Source: Clusia tigrina
Lineage: Eukaryota > Arthropoda > Insecta > Diptera > Clusiidae
DNA: 64,000 nucleotides
Direction: 5' to 3'
Assembly: GCA_920105625.2 (NCBI GenBank)
Contig: OV050031.1
Span: 47,768,925 to 47,832,924 of the forward strand
Position 1 is the first letter of the stretch; every line of letters starts with the position of its first letter. The notes beneath the pieces were generated by a model that had not been told where the DNA came from, ran no database searches, and worked only from the letters and a program-made list of their open reading frames with translations. Position numbers and translations under genes: made by a program. This document shows positions 36,509-47,709 of this stretch, piece after piece.

Positions 36509-37930
36509 ATGACGAAGGAAGCGCAAGGATTACTGCTGATGCAGGAGCAAATTGGCGAAGCGATTGAAAAATTGGTCCGTAATTTTAAGAAAGACGGCAG
36601 TTTACGTAAGGACAACGTGTATTACCGCAAGCGAATAACTCAGTTGCAAAATCTAGGGAGAGAGTTCAACAATAATCACGGACTGTTGTTGCCTCACGCA
36701 GTTGAGTACGGCAAGGGAAAATATTTTGCGGAAAATTACGCAGACTTCATAAATAGTCTGGTCAATGAATGGGCAGATACATTTAGTTCTGAATTAGAGG
36801 AATTAGGACAACAAACTGTGAGTTTGGTTTCACCAGACGGGGAAGTAAGGAACAGATTGAAATCAATGCAGTCAGAGGTGGAACTGTTTATTGGGAAAAT
36901 AGTTGACCAGTTCGAAGCGAGTACGAGCAGGGAAGAAGCTCAGGAATTGTGGAAGCAGGCGAATGCAGGAGGAGCTGTGTCACCATTAGAAGTAGCGGAT
37001 CAAGCCCTTACGGCAATCCAAAGAAGAACAGAAGAAAAGTTGTTCAAATCTCAGGAGAAAACAGAAGATTTGAGAGCACAAAAAGAGTATCTTGAGAAGA
37101 AGGTAAAGGAACTTTCTCAGAGATTGACGGAAACAGAGGAAGCAGCAACGCTGTTGGAAAAGGAGTGTGCGGAATTGAAAAGAGGACGGGTGACCAATAG
37201 GACCTCACTGAATAGGGAGAGATCAAAATCAGCATCAGCTGGATTTACGCAGACAGTATTGACATTGCCTCCGGAAGTACGTTGGCCGGAGTATTTAACA
37301 CCAGAAGGGATAAGCCGCATGGTAAAGCCAAAATTAGTACTTAATGAAGAAAGGCAAGCGGAATTTTTGTTTGGCGCATCTGAAATCGGTGTCGAGCCTT
37401 TTTCTCCGGGAGGCCCGATAAATAATAAAAATCAGGGATATCCGCCAAAGGAGCCGGAAGCAGTACCCGTGCAGCAAAGTTCCGATACTGTGGGCAGTAT
37501 TTCGCCTGTACGAACAAACGATCGAAGACTAATTAGTTTGAGTCCGTCACTGGCCAATTACCTCTCAGATCCAGGAGAAGAGAATTTGGAAACTCCCAAA
37601 GAGCTTAATAAAGCTAAGGTTTTACCAGCAATTGAGAAAACACAAAGGAATAAAATGGGCATTCTGGAAGTTGCTCATGCGGTGGAGAAGTTGGTGCCCA
37701 TGTTCTCAGGAGTCGAGTTGTATGATCTGAGAACTGAGATCCGGCGCTTCAAAGAAGGTTGTGAGCTAGCACAACAGAGTGTTCCGGAAGCGGACGGGGA
37801 ACACTTAATAAAGTGTATTAGGCAAAGAACCACAGGTGATGCGTTTGATTTACTGGTGCGTAGCTCAGTAAGCACCCTGGCAGAATTATATGCACTTTTG
37901 GATAGGACGTATTTAAAACAGAAGTCGTAA
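36509..37930 (+). CDS. gag: gag, longest intact frame of the family (A)
   Basis: ATG at 36509; about 474 residues. Order: basic N-terminus, long coiled coil (about 100-230), Ser/Arg linker, PPEVRWPEYLTPEGI, a Pro/Ser-rich spacer, then capsid-like helices. The N-terminal part matches A' and the last ~75 residues match A1, with the switch near 37560-37715. It stops at TAA 37928, which A1 shares; the frame then continues through a second stop into 37982-38545. If translated it would lack the nucleocapsid. Open in-frame sequence extends to 36476 without ATG. Confidence 0.7.
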   Translation: MTKEAQGLLLMQEQIGEAIEKLVRNFKKDGSLRKDNVYYRKRITQLQNLGREFNNNHGLLLPHAVEYGKGKYFAENYADFINSLVNEWADTFSSELEELGQQTVSLVSPDGEVRNRLKSMQSEVELFIGKIVDQFEASTSREEAQELWKQANAGGAVSPLEVADQALTAIQRRTEEKLFKSQEKTEDLRAQKEYLEKKVKELSQRLTETEEAATLLEKECAELKRGRVTNRTSLNRERSKSASAGFTQTVLTLPPEVRWPEYLTPEGISRMVKPKLVLNEERQAEFLFGASEIGVEPFSPGGPINNKNQGYPPKEPEAVPVQQSSDTVGSISPVRTNDRRLISLSPSLANYLSDPGEENLETPKELNKAKVLPAIEKTQRNKMGILEVAHAVEKLVPMFSGVELYDLRTEIRRFKEGCELAQQSVPEADGEHLIKCIRQRTTGDAFDLLVRSSVSTLAELYALLDRTYLKQKS

Positions 37931-37981
37931 GACTATCTCGTTAAGGAAATTCATTAATCAACTCAGACACCGGGGGAGGAA

Positions 37982-38640
37982 TTGAGAGCCTGGGGACGAA
38001 GGCTCCAGTCTCTGGGGAGCGGTGCTGAGACGGAAGCCAACAGGCAGTTTCCAGGAAATGTTGCAGCATACAAGGCTCAAGTAGAACGAGCTATGATTTC
38101 TGTGTTTAAGGCAGGCCTGATAAATATGGACTTAGCTAATTATACTCTTACTCTCACGCCGAGGAGCATGACAGAACTAGTGGAAGCGGTCTCTTTAGCT
38201 GAAGCAGCAATACAACAGCGAACGACAACAGGTGGAATTTGCTGGACGAATGCTCCTCCAGAGGTAGGAACAGTACAGCAGCAAAACAGATGTGGAATTG
38301 GTAGATTGATGGGTCAATTTCCGCAAAGAGATCAAGAATTCTTGGTTGAGAGGTTTAAGCCAAGGAAACCCATTTGCTCATTCTGTGATAATCCAGGGCA
38401 TACAAGGGATGAATGCGTTACACGGAAAAACACGCCCTACTGTTTGGAGTGCCAAACTTACGGTCATGAGGCAAGTAGACAGTGCCAAGGAGACACAGAA
38501 TGGAGTCAGAATAGAAGGCTACGAAGCGCCCGGATCCACACTTGAGGGACAGCAGGGGTAATTTCAGTAGACCCAGAGTTAATTCAACAGAAGGAACTAA
38601 CCAAGGAAGAAATCCTTTCAAAACTGGGAGTGGTCAGCAG
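37982..38640 (+). pseudogene. gag: gag, nucleocapsid part 1 (A), cut by element B
   Basis: Same frame as gag after two stops (37928, 37970). Two zinc knuckles: CSFCDNPGHTRDEC (CX2CX4HX4C) and CLECQTYGHEASRQC. It ends at TGA near 38543; element B enters at 38641 after GCAG. Confidence 0.75.
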
Positions 38641-39134
38641 TGTAGTGCATGTGCACTATTGCGCACAAACGTAGTGTAGCACAAAGTCTACCTACGCAAA
38701 CTACATATCCAAACCATACCAATACATAAGACACACCCATCCGCTGCACTGCAACACTATGACACTTGACATGTGCAGTGTAATTAGAATCCTGGCGTGC
38801 GGTCATTGGTGAATTGGTTTGTTTTACAATTGAGTGGAATTTGAGTTAGACTTAAGCGAAAGGAATTAGAAATAAACAATTAAATTAATCGAGATTTGTT
38901 ATCGAGTTTGTAACTCAAATAAAACATATAAAAACCCTGCTCGGGAATTAAACTAATCAGTTTCCAACTGGCAACTCAAACATTTGCATTTTTCTTGCAA
39001 ACAGCCTTTCTTCGGCTTCAGCCTTTCTTCGGCTCAGTTAGAATTTGCTCAATGGCGTCTTGCCGAGCAACGCTCTAATATATAATATATAATATTTATC
39101 ATATATTTCTCGCACACAATATACGTGAATTACA
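38641..39134 (+). repeat. B 5' LTR (494 bp)
   Basis: TGTAGTGC...AATTACA. TATA box TATAAAA at 38927. A 17-bp tandem duplication (CAGCCTTTCTTCGGCTT) lies near 39000-39040. It has about ten bases (GCGCACAAAC) missing from the 3' LTR. Confidence 0.9.
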
Positions 39135-39269
39135 TGGCGATCCTGCCTAACTCGAGCTTGTAGATCTTCCTATACAGTATTGTATCCTGCAAGGAAAAAT
39201 TAAAAGAAGGATATAATAGGTTGCAACAGAAGAATAAAGGAAATAATGAAAGCTCAAAGTTGAATATAT
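39135..39269 (+). promoter_or_regulatory. B primer binding site and leader
   Basis: TGGCGATCCTGCC follows the LTR directly. The cognate tRNA is not assigned. Only about 135 bp of leader remain before the solo C LTR; gag, protease, RT and RNase H of B are deleted. Confidence 0.65.
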
Positions 39270-39891
39270 TGTTACGAAATTGCCCTTTTGACAATTTACT
39301 CTGTTACAAAATTGCCCTCCTGACAATTCCTCTAACTCTCTGTACTCGGACTCGTACCACTGGATTGTGTAGTAATCAAACAATCGCCGGTTAAATTAAA
39401 ATAATTTGCTTTATTTAATTATTGCTATTTACACATTTAATATTAGGCTTAAAGTTTACTTAGTTATTATTTGCACTTTATTTCACAAACCATTAGTCAC
39501 TTTATTTAATAAGTAATTTCATCACTTTATTTAATAATGAATTTCATCACTTTGCAAAATTACAAATACTGCTAATACTGCTGCTTAGATTAAAATGCCT
39601 GATGTATACACTTTTACGATCTCTGATCTACTGTCTTCCACTTTGAACAGTCTTGTCGCTTTTATAGTTTTCGAATGGTTGGAGTCGAAAATTCTACGCT
39701 ATTCTCGTATTTTCTAGAAGCTTCTATCCACTTCGACAGAAGTCGAGAATATTCTTTTTGATATTACCGACGGATGGTTCTTGAATAAGCTTTTATTCGA
39801 ATAGTTCGCATCTTGACTCACAGGGGGCACTCATTCTCCAGATGGGATCCTAAAAGTATGCAATCCCTTTTCACTGAGCTATCACGTTTCA
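39270..39891 (-). repeat. Solo LTR of element C, reverse orientation (622 bp)
   Basis: Exact length and close sequence of the C LTRs at 54902 and 57251, reverse-complemented. ATAT flanks both sides (39266-39269, 39892-39895). A solo LTR with intact target duplication means insertion of full C followed by LTR-LTR recombination. It keeps the trimeric heat-shock-like motif (39712-39724). Confidence 0.93.
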
Positions 39892-39894
39892 ATA

Positions 39895-40948
39895 TTGATA
39901 TATAGAAGTCCCCACAGAATAGTAGATAACGTAATTATGTATAAACTAATCGCAGAATATCACGATTCGCCTTACGGAGGGCATTTTGGTGTAAGAAAAA
40001 CCGTTTTAAAATTGAAACAAAAATACGTTTGGAAGAATATGGGAAAAATGGTAAAAAATTTTATCACAAATTGTAAACATTGTGCTAAGAATAAACAAAT
40101 ACGACATACGAAAGAACAGATGGTTATTACAGACACTCCAACGACTAGTTTTGAAACTGTAGCAATTGATACTGTCGGTCCGCTAAGAATTTCTAATGGG
40201 TACAGATATATTTTAACAGCGCAGTGCGAATTGACAAAATTTGTGATAGCGCACCCCATGGAAACAAAAGATGCCGACACTGTAGCTAAAACACTTGTTG
40301 ACCAATTAATTCTCAAGTATGGTAATTTCAAAAATTTGAAATCGGACAAGGGCACAGAGTTCGTAAACGAGTTAATGAAAAATGTGTGCAAAAATCTAAA
40401 AATGAATCAAATATTTTCAACTCCTTATCATCACGAATCACTGGGTTCAGTAGAGCGCAACTCTTAATGAATTCATGTTGACGTTCGCAAACGATAATGA
40501 GTGGGACAAGTGGATATCATTTTACACTTTTGCTTACAATACGACGCCGCATGTCGATACGGGTTACTCACCATATGAGCTTGTGTTTAGTAAAATGCCA
40601 CACTTACCAAGCGACCTAATTGAAACAGGAGAACCAATTTATGATATTGAAAGTTATGCGAATGAACTGAAGTTAAGAATGAGAACGTCAATAAACAAAG
40701 CAAGGGAACTGATCGAAGTTGTGGAAAGAAAAAGAGGCATTGAAAGCAAAACAAATGAAAATGCACTTAATGCAACCATAGGAGACCTAGTATTAGTAAA
40801 GTTAGGTAATCGTAAAAAGTCTCAAAGTCCATACCATGGTCCGTATAGAATTTCAAAACAAGAAGGAGTAAATTCATTTATATTAATAAACGGCATGGAG
40901 AAGAAAATGCATAACAATATGCTAAAACGAAGCAATGTTCTGATATGA
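39895..40948 (+). pseudogene. pol: B integrase, one frameshift
   Basis: First piece 39895-40467: zinc domain (HDSPYGGHFG, CKHCAKNK), Asp in AIDTVGPL, Asp in LKSDKGTEFV and Glu in ESLGSVER. Second piece 40475-40948: TTPHVDTGYSPYELVF and the C-terminal GPYRI module. A frameshift near 40465 lies just after the catalytic Glu. A near-complete integrase survives although the rest of B pol is gone. Confidence 0.88.
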
Positions 40949-40993
40949 GAATACAAATATAGAAAATAAAAAAAAATATATGAATAAAAATAT

Positions 40994-42702
40994 TGTTACC
41001 GCACCACTAGAATGATGCAGTGTGGTGGCCACGGCTAGCTCACCGCAATGGTCGTGGTCCTTAACCCGCCACACTGCATCGGGTGGGACAACACTACAAA
41101 AAAAATTTCAACTCACATTTTTACCTAGCATCCTCCTCTACGACGACAAGCGAGCCCGCCCCATATTGTCCGCCTTAGCCTAACATTTTCTTACATTAAA
41201 TTCAACACAATAAACATCCTACTGGTACTTAAATAAATAACATATATATATATATACGCGTATACTTAATAATACCTATGTATACTCGCGTATACTTAAC
41301 AAATATATACTTAACAAATATGTACTTATCTCTAGGGGCGGGCGGCAGCCTCCTTTTCCTCCTATGCTCGAATGGGGTGGGCCGGAACAATAAGTTATCC
41401 CTCTTATGGGATGTGCCGGAAACACACGGTTATGGATCTAGTCAGCACACTCAATAATCAAGGTAAACTTTCTAACGCCAAATCTTTAAACTAAACTAAC
41501 ACTTTAAATTGATTCCAAATTTTAACGTTTATTTTCGACACATGTACATTGTAATTGCATTCAAAAAAATATTTTTTCCATTGCTATCTTTCACACGTTA
41601 AATATACCCGAATCAATCACAGGACCACGGACGAGACGAGAGACTCTCCATACAAAATCCGACACGAAAAATCTTAATTTTCTCGGTCCAAAAAAAAATC
41701 CTCCACAGTAAAACACAAAATTAAAACGCGCGCAGCAACCAAAAATTTTCGACACAACTTCCTCAACACTTAACACCCTATCACCTCGTTTTTTCTCTAC
41801 CACTGCCTTATATGATTTTTTTCTCTCTCTCCTGAAACCGTATCTTTTTCATTTCCTCGGCCTCTTCCGCTATTCCATCAGTGACCGCTCCAGCGGTCGA
41901 GGCGGTCAGTCACCTTTTTTTAAAATTTCTACTATTCTGAGGCAGCGCCATCTGTACCTCAGAATCTGGTAGGTTTCAGCCTGGCCGCATTCACCAGCAA
42001 AGCGGACAAGTGGAAGGAACAAAAGAAGGAGAGAAACAAAACAAACATACAGACGGTAGACGCCAAAACAACGATCGCAACAAAACACACGGGTTGCCAG
42101 GAGCACTATAAACTCCGCTGGAACACGGATGGAAGCGTCGATCAGCACTTAATGCTCTACCCTGAGCTAGCCGGGCAACTATACCTACATAAACCTAAAC
42201 ATATAAACTAATAATACTTCCTTTACAGAACCACCACACTGAGGAAGATTACGGATCCCAACACCTAATTGCACGGTAATTATTCACAACACAAAATTTC
42301 CTAATCTAACTCTATACTTATTTTGTCTTCCCAGCCATTCGACTCGAAGAATCACCTTCACCACTCTACTCACTAATAAACGCTAACCTACACACCTATA
42401 CTCTATCGTATAAACAGGAACATTTTTATTTATTTTACCTTAAAAAAAACACATAGTAATCAATTCTAATTTCAGATTTTTAACTCAGATTACCTCTAGA
42501 CCAACGAAGCTGATTTGGGAGTAAGTTCTTTTATATGTATTATATAATCCATAATTCCCTATGATTAACTTTCCTCCACCTCCTTACTAACTATTGCTAC
42601 TTCACGTACCACAGGAGCCAACGTGAGCTACGCCCACAACCCCGAGATTAAGAGTCGCGTGCTCTTACCGGTTTAGATTCTTAGCGTGGAATAATCCCAA
42701 CA
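40994..42702 (-). repeat. D LTR 1 (1709 bp by polypurine boundary; 1089 bp by alternative)
   Basis: Minus-strand ends TGTTGGG...GTAACA, the start directly after GTGGGGAGA at 42703-42711. Alternative: LTR ends at 42082 (minus start TGTTGCG), because copy 3 stops at the equivalent base next to an ATAT duplication. I prefer the long form because only it has a polypurine tract; then copy 3 is truncated. Confidence 0.6.
41014..41080. promoter_or_regulatory. Stem-loop near D LTR end
   Basis: GATGCAGTGTGGTGG (41014-41028) and CCGCCACACTGCATC (41066-41080) form a 15-bp stem with one mismatch around a 37-base loop. Repeats at 44372 and 47730. It lies in the 3' part of the minus-strand LTR, so it could be in R/U5 RNA. 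Confidence 0.7.
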
Positions 42703-42758
42703 TCTCCCCACGCAAATTTTCCAGTAGGTACTAGAAGTGCCACAAGGCCTTCACCAAT

Positions 42759-43769
42759 TTAACCTATGGTTTTAACCCTTTCTAACCACTTCCCCCTATC
42801 GAACACAAGATTCTGCAACCCAAAAACGCGATCTACTGCTCCTCGCAATTTCTTAATAATTCGAATATAATTTAAGTTTTTGCCAGTACAATTGCTTCTG
42901 TCGAAGTATGTCGGCTGATCTGTAAGTAGTACAGTTGGACAAACAATTGCAATAAATTTAGGTTCAGTCACTATATTCACATCATTTTTACATGATGCCC
43001 CTTCGGAATGTTTTGTCTTTGATACATTCGATGGTATACTGCTTTTATCTGCTGCAACAGCACCATTACTGTCTGAAACTAAAGATAAAGATCTACCAGC
43101 AGATTTTATGGAGTCACTTTGACTAGTGGTTTCTGTACTCTGTTCACTATGGTCACTAAGGCTCATATTTTGTGAGAGGGGAGCTCCTACTAAATCGGTA
43201 ACAAACATATCTATTGAGTCCAAAGAAGATAAATTTTGGCAACTATGTCTTAATTTTGCGTTACACGCTTCAGACATAATACTACCATCAACAGAATCAT
43301 CGTCTAACAATATCTCAAAAATATCTTGATCTATTGAGGCCAAGTCCTCATTGTCCTGACTTGTTGGTATATTGTCCAAAACTTCCTCTTCACAACTTAA
43401 ATTATAAATGGTAGTACTTTCCTCTTCAAAACTAACATGTGAGTTGCCACTTCCCCTAACTTCTTCCCAGTTTTCAACTACCTTATTTTGGGGCTCCTTA
43501 TCCAACTCTGCAGCTGCTAGGCTACTTTCCTGCGCCGGTGATTGCTGCATGGGTCTCATTGCATCACTAATGAGCTTCATCAGCTCTAAATGGTTCGCAC
43601 GGACCGTTTCCCTTATCTTTCCAAACTCCACCTTCATCGCCGCCCGATAACTATTTTCACTCTCTAATATCAATAAGTTCACGGCTGACCGGTATTGACT
43701 TGGTAGTTCTGATGGCCTAGCGCCGTATTCCCCGTATTCCGCTGACATGTTTACTTTAAAAAAAACCAA
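42759..43769 (-). CDS. Unrecognised 336-residue protein of element D, unit 1
   Basis: Likely start is the second Met (MSAEYGEYG at about 43748). The protein is acidic and Ser/Asp/Glu-rich in the middle (about 110-240), with a predicted helical N-terminus (about 20-75) and a basic C-terminal end (LRGAVDRVFGLQNLVFDRGK). No zinc knuckle, protease or RT motif. It occupies the gag position between primer site and polypurine tract, so a structural Gag-like role is possible, but similarity is not evident. It is uninterrupted and the same in both units. Confidence 0.6.
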   Translation of the reverse strand: MVFFKVNMSAEYGEYGARPSELPSQYRSAVNLLILESENSYRAAMKVEFGKIRETVRANHLELMKLISDAMRPMQQSPAQESSLAAAELDKEPQNKVVENWEEVRGSGNSHVSFEEESTTIYNLSCEEEVLDNIPTSQDNEDLASIDQDIFEILLDDDSVDGSIMSEACNAKLRHSCQNLSSLDSIDMFVTDLVGAPLSQNMSLSDHSEQSTETTSQSDSIKSAGRSLSLVSDSNGAVAADKSSIPSNVSKTKHSEGASCKNDVNIVTEPKFIAIVCPTVLLTDQPTYFDRSNCTGKNLNYIRIIKKLRGAVDRVFGLQNLVFDRGKWLERVKTIG

Positions 43770-44335
43770 CTAACTCCTAACAACAAAAAAATAACATAAT
43801 ACCTATACCTATGCCTGGAGATCTACCAATGCCACCCTATACCCCAAAAGAATAATACATATATACATATTTATATAAAAATTTATCCATATTAAATATA
43901 GCCAAACTAAAAATATTCCAATCTTAATATTTACTAACAAAAAAAATATAATATTTTTTTAATACAAATTAATGTTCAAATATACGGGGTGGGGCTCCCT
44001 TGTCTTCAATCTGTCGGAGGACTGTTTCTTCTACCAGGCGAGTTGTCATTTTTCATTAAAATTTTCCTTACATCTACTGAGACTCCGCCTCTCAGTTATC
44101 TCATCAGTGCTACGATGATCTGTTCAACAGACCACGGCCACGATGAGATAGCTGGCTTCATCTCACATTTAGCCTCCCCCTCTTGTCGTTGCAGTTGGCG
44201 TTACGCATTGGCACGTCAAGTCAGCGGCAAGAGTGGAGCACATTAACTACACATCAAAACTAAACTACAAAATACTTCAGTACAACGTCACAATACATTA
44301 AAAGGAAAATTTTAATTTACATTTTTATTATTTTT

Positions 44336-44347
44336 AGTTGGGCGCCA
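44336..44347 (-). promoter_or_regulatory. D primer binding site, tRNA-Lys-like (unit 1)
   Basis: Minus-strand TGGCGCCCAACT, four bases from the LTR end at 44352. The tRNA-Lys type site is used by gypsy-like elements. It repeats at 47694-47705. Confidence 0.75.
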
Positions 44348-44351
44348 TTAA

Positions 44352-46060
44352 TGTTACCGCACCACTAGAATGATGCAGTGTGGTGGCCACGGCTAGCTCA
44401 CCGCAATGGTCGTGGTCCTTAACCCGCCACACTGCATCGGGTGGGACAACACTACAAAAAAAATTTCAACTCACATTTTTGCCTAGCATCCTCCTCTACG
44501 ACGACAAGCGAGCCCGCCCCATATTGTCCGCCTTAGCCTAACATTTTCTTACATTAAATTCAACACAATAAACATCCTACTGGTACTTAAATAAATAACA
44601 TATATATATATATACGCGTATACTTAATAATACCTATGTATACTCGCGTATACTTAACAAATATATACTTAACAAATATGTACTTATCTCTAGGGGCGGG
44701 CGGCAGCCTCCTTTTCCTCCTATGCTCGAATGGGGTGGGCCGGAACAATAAGTTATCCCTCTTATGGGATGTGCCGGAAACACACGGTTATGGATCTAGT
44801 CAGCACACTCAATAATCAAGGTAAACTTTCTAACGCCAAATCTTTAAACTAAACTAACACTTTAAATTGATTCCAAATTTTAACGTTTATTTTCGACACA
44901 TGTACATTGTAATTGCATTCAAAAAAATATTTTTTCCATTGCTATCTTTCACACGTTAAATATACCCGAATCAATCACAGGACCACGGACGAGACGAGAG
45001 ACTCTCCATACAAAATCCGACACGAAAAATCTTAATTTTCTCGGTCCAAAAAAAAATCCTCCACAGTAAAACACAAAATTAAAACGCGCGCAGCAACCAA
45101 AAATTTTCGACACAACTTCCTCAACACTTAACACCCTATCACCTCGTTTTTTCTCTACCACTGCCTTATATGATTTTTTTCTCTCTCTCCTGAAACCGTA
45201 TCTTTTTCATTTCCTCGGCCTCTTCCGCTATTCCATCAGTGACCGCTCCAGCGGTCGAGGCGGTCAGTCACCTTTTTTTAAAATTTCTACTATTCTGAGG
45301 CAGCGCCATCTGTACCTCAGAATCTGGTAGGTTTCAGCCTGGCCGCATTCACCAGCAAAGCGGACAAGTGGAAGGAACAAAAGAAGGAGAGAAACAAAAC
45401 AAACATACAGACGGTAGACGCCAAAACAACGATCGCAACAAAACACACGGGTTGCCAGGAGCACTATAAACTCCGCTGGAACACGGATGGAAGCGTCGAT
45501 CAGCACTTAATGCTCTACCCTGAGCTAGCCGGGCAACTATACCTACATAAACCTAAACATATAAACTAATAATACTTCCTTTACAGAACCACCACACTGA
45601 GGAAGATTACGGATCCCAACACCTAATTGCACGGTAATTATTCACAACACAAAATTTCCTAATCTAACTCTATACTTATTTTGTCTTCCCAGCCATTCGA
45701 CTCGAAGAATCACCTTCACCACTCTACTCACTAATAAACGCTAACCTACACACCTATACTCTATCGTATAAACAGGAACATTTTTATTTATTTTACCTTA
45801 AAAAAAACACATAGTAATCAATTCTAATTTCAGATTTTTAACTCAGATTACCTCTAGACCAACGAAGCTGATTTGGGAGTAAGTTCTTTTATATGTATTA
45901 TATAATCCATAATTCCCTATGATTAACTTTCCTCCACCTCCTTACTAACTATTGCTACTTCACGTACCACAGGAGCCAACGTGAGCTACGCCCACAACCC
46001 CGAGATTAAGAGTCGCGTGCTCTTACCGGTTTAGATTCTTAGCGTGGAATAATCCCAACA
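44352..46060 (-). repeat. D LTR 2 (middle)
   Basis: Matches LTR 3 at the base near offset 129 (G, where LTR 1 has A at about 41127) and LTR 1 in the longer TA run at about 44600. The combination fits a hybrid. The alternative short end is 45440. Confidence 0.65.
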
Positions 46061-46116
46061 TCTCCCCACGCAAATTTTCCAGTAGGTACTAGAAGTGCCA
46101 CAAGGCCTTCACCAAT

Positions 46117-47127
46117 TTAACCTATGGTTTTAACCCTTTCTAACCACTTCCCCCTATCGAACACAAGATTCTGCAACCCAAAAACGCGATCTACTGCTCC
46201 TCGCAATTTCTTAATAATTCGAATATAATTTAAGTTTTTGCCAGTACAATTGCTTCTGTCGAAGTATGTCGGCTGATCTGTAAGTAGTACAGTTGGACAA
46301 ACAATTGCAATAAATTTAGGTTCAGTCACTATATTCACATCATTTTTACATGATGCCCCTTCGGAATGTTTTGTCTTTGATACATTCGATGGTATACTGC
46401 TTTTATCTGCTGCAACAGCACCATTACTGTCTGAAACTAAAGATAAAGATCTACCAGCAGATTTTATGGAGTCACTTTGACTAGTGGTTTCTGTACTCTG
46501 TTCACTATGGTCACTAAGGCTCATATTTTGTGAGAGGGGAGCTCCTACTAAATCGGTAACAAACATATCTATTGAGTCCAAAGAAGATAAATTTTGGCAA
46601 CTATGTCTTAATTTTGCGTTACACGCTTCAGACATAATACTACCATCAACAGAATCATCGTCTAACAATATCTCAAAAATATCTTGATCTATTGAGGCCA
46701 AGTCCTCATTGTCCTGACTTGTTGGTATATTGTCCAAAACTTCCTCTTCACAACTTAAATTATAAATGGTAGTACTTTCCTCTTCAAAACTAACATGTGA
46801 GTTGCCACTTCCCCTAACTTCTTCCCAGTTTTCAACTACCTTATTTTGGGGCTCCTTATCCAACTCTGCAGCTGCTAGGCTACTTTCCTGCGCCGGTGAT
46901 TGCTGCATGGGTCTCATTGCATCACTAATGAGCTTCATCAGCTCTAAATGGTTCGCACGGACCGTTTCCCTTATCTTTCCAAACTCCACCTTCATCGCCG
47001 CCCGATAACTATTTTCACTCTCTAATATCAATAAGTTCACGGCTGACCGGTATTGACTTGGTAGTTCTGATGGCCTAGCGCCGTATTCCCCGTATTCCGC
47101 TGACATGTTTACTTTAAAAAAAACCAA
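46117..47127 (-). CDS. Unrecognised 336-residue protein of element D, unit 2
   Basis: Same frame and, as far as I can see, the same sequence as 42759-43769, shifted 3358 bp. Confidence 0.6.
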   Translation of the reverse strand: MVFFKVNMSAEYGEYGARPSELPSQYRSAVNLLILESENSYRAAMKVEFGKIRETVRANHLELMKLISDAMRPMQQSPAQESSLAAAELDKEPQNKVVENWEEVRGSGNSHVSFEEESTTIYNLSCEEEVLDNIPTSQDNEDLASIDQDIFEILLDDDSVDGSIMSEACNAKLRHSCQNLSSLDSIDMFVTDLVGAPLSQNMSLSDHSEQSTETTSQSDSIKSAGRSLSLVSDSNGAVAADKSSIPSNVSKTKHSEGASCKNDVNIVTEPKFIAIVCPTVLLTDQPTYFDRSNCTGKNLNYIRIIKKLRGAVDRVFGLQNLVFDRGKWLERVKTIG

Positions 47128-47709
47128 CTAACTCCTAACAACAAAAAAATAACATAATACCTATACCTATGCCTGGAGATCTACCAATGCCACCCTATAC
47201 CCCAAAAGAATAATACATATATACATATTTATATAAAAATTTATCCATATTAAATATAGCCAAACTAAAAATATTCCAATCTTAATATTTACTAACAAAA
47301 AAAATATAATATTTTTTTAATACAAATTAATGTTCAAATATACGGGGTGGGGCTCCCTTGTCTTCAATCTGTCGGAGGACTGTTTCTTCTACCAGGCGAG
47401 TTGTCATTTTTCATTAAAATTTTCCTTACATCTACTGAGACTCCGCCTCTCAGTTATCTCATCAGTGCTACGATGATCTGTTCAACAGACCACGGCCACG
47501 ATGAGATAGCTGGCTTCATCTCACATTTAGCCTCCCCCTCTTGTCGTTGCAGTTGGCGTTACGCATTGGCACGTCAAGTCAGCGGCAAGAGTGGAGCACA
47601 TTAACTACACATCAAAACTAAACTACAAAATACTTCAGTACAACGTCACAATACATTAAAAGGAAAATTTTAATTTACATTTTTATTATTTTTAGTTGGG
47701 CGCCATTAA

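Noticed and set aside
41591..42148. Reverse-strand frames of 70 and 80 codons in D LTRs
   Set aside because: They lie within LTR sequence, lack motifs and are kept only by duplication.
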